Source of the DNA: Flavobacteriaceae bacterium
Lineage (GTDB): Bacteria > Bacteroidota > Bacteroidia > Flavobacteriales > Flavobacteriaceae
Assembly: GCA_026992695.1 (NCBI GenBank)
Contig: JALWYP010000216.1
Coordinates: 1-6,458, forward strand
Reading direction: 5' to 3'
Length of the DNA stretch: 6,458 bases
Positions 5,977-6,458 of this stretch are shown one piece after another. A model generated the notes under the pieces. The model was not told the origin of the DNA. It was given only the letters and a program-made list of their open reading frames with translations, and did no database searches. Both the position numbers and the translations under genes were made by a program. Position 1 is the first letter of the stretch. The number at the start of each line of letters is the position of its first letter.

Positions 5977-6458
5977 TTACATTGTTGACAGTGTTGATTG
6001 AACCGGTTCTTTTTTGGAAACATTTATTAGCAATAGTATTAAAATGGCTCCAAAATAATAGGCTCCTATTTGGCGGTGCATAAAATTTTCGGTTAAACCA
6101 AAAACAACCATACTCATTATTAAAGCGGTGGGGAAAAACCGATTGCTATTTTTAATTATCAACACCACCCAAAACAGAACAAAAAGCACTAACCCCAACC
6201 AACCGGAGCTTATAAAAAAATCAATAAATTGGTTGTGCGTGTTAAACTTATTAGACACAAATGTTTGCTTGGTTGCATTATCTTTTATCTTGGTTTTATA
6301 ACAAGAAACCAAGCGATTATTGGTGTTTTGAAATCCCATTCCAAAAATCGAATTTTTGTTTTCTTGGGCTATTTTTTTTGCACATTTCCAAATAATGCTT
6401 CTATATATATTTGGCATTTTAGAGGTGTTGTAAGCAACCTCCGAACTGTGTTTATAGG
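5977..6458 (-). CDS. O-antigen ligase/polymerase-type membrane protein (Wzy_C domain), 3' part
   Basis: The reading frame stays open to the right edge, so this is the C-terminal 159 residues of a longer gene. The ATG at 6417 is internal: the codons before it (YKHSSEVAYNTSK) have no stop and look like loop sequence. The part seen fits the large periplasmic loop and last membrane helices of Wzy/WaaL proteins. It has an RxxxW-type motif (Arg19, Trp23 of the visible part), FGMGFQ (38-43), the His-Asn pair of NTHNQFIDF (72-80) and GWLGL (85-89). Three hydrophobic segments follow (about 83-101, 107-123, 131-145), with TENFMHRQIG between the second and third. The gene ends in tandem TAA TAA stops. 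In this setting it most likely polymerises lipid-linked repeat units, or ligates the glycan to an acceptor; sequence alone does not separate these. It is probably an upstream member of the same locus, ahead of the ugd promoter. Confidence 0.82.
   Translation of the reverse strand, partial: YKHSSEVAYNTSKMPNIYRSIIWKCAKKIAQENKNSIFGMGFQNTNNRLVSCYKTKIKDNATKQTFVSNKFNTHNQFIDFFISSGWLGLVLFVLFWVVLIIKNSNRFFPTALIMSMVVFGLTENFMHRQIGAYYFGAILILLLINVSKKEPVQSTLSTM

Noticed and set aside
5779..5988. Plus-strand open frame of 69 codons over the ugd start and its promoter
   Set aside because: It is antisense to the Ugd Rossmann fold, runs through the intergenic promoter region, and has no family resemblance.
6000..6009. 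Perfect 10-bp palindrome GAACCGGTTC
   Set aside because: It encodes Glu-Pro-Val near the end of the polymerase-like gene, and several palindromes of this length are expected by chance in a window this size; no T-run or second copy supports a site.
5977..6417. Reading the polymerase-like protein as a complete 146-residue gene or a truncated pseudogene
   Set aside because: The frame is open with no stop from the 6417 ATG to the right edge, and the motifs are those of the C-terminal part of a larger protein, so it is cut only by the window.
1..6458. tRNA/rRNA genes, CRISPR arrays, insertion sequences, phage or toxin-antitoxin genes
   Set aside because: None is visible. The window is almost fully occupied by seven coding regions, with no repeat-spacer pattern, transposase, terminal inverted repeats or cloverleaf-like sequence noticed by eye.

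Overview
The window looks like a chromosomal segment from a Bacteroidota bacterium, most likely a member of the Flavobacteriaceae. It is AT-rich, the start codons lack Shine-Dalgarno sequences, and two intergenic regions carry a TAnnTTTG promoter element typical of this phylum. The proteins also read like flavobacterial exopolysaccharide enzymes. This assignment rests on recognition of sequence style, not on a database search.

Layout from left to right: (i) the 5' end of purD, a purine biosynthesis gene, runs off the left edge on the minus strand (1-97). (ii) A short divergent intergenic region (98-173) holds a candidate purD promoter element and three copies of ACTTGTT, two direct and one inverted. 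(iii) One plus-strand gene with a TTG start (174-1481) encodes an adenylate-forming enzyme of the phenylacetate-CoA ligase/CapK family. (iv) Converging on it is a tightly packed minus-strand operon. In transcription order it contains ugd (UDP-glucose dehydrogenase), a UDP-glucuronate decarboxylase (UXS) family gene, a polyprenyl-phosphate sugar-1-phosphate transferase and a family 2 glycosyltransferase. The junctions are ATGA, a 5-nt gap and TAATG. (v) Upstream of ugd are a promoter-like element and the 3' part of an O-antigen ligase/polymerase-type membrane protein that enters from the right edge.

Together these are parts of a lipid-linked (Wzx/Wzy-type) surface polysaccharide pathway. Ugd makes UDP-glucuronate, and UXS would convert it to UDP-xylose. 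The transferase loads the first sugar onto undecaprenyl phosphate, the glycosyltransferase extends it, and the Wzy/WaaL-like protein polymerises or ligates the product. The CapK-like enzyme may modify it. purD marks the housekeeping edge of the locus.

No new type of system is visible. The most striking observation is in the UXS-family protein: the otherwise intact SDR active site has Asp146 where the catalytic Tyr of YxxxK is expected. Next in interest are the palindromic TTATAA that supplies both convergent stop codons, a 9-bp inverted repeat just beyond it that could terminate the minus operon inside the opposing gene, and the TTG start behind a potential hairpin.
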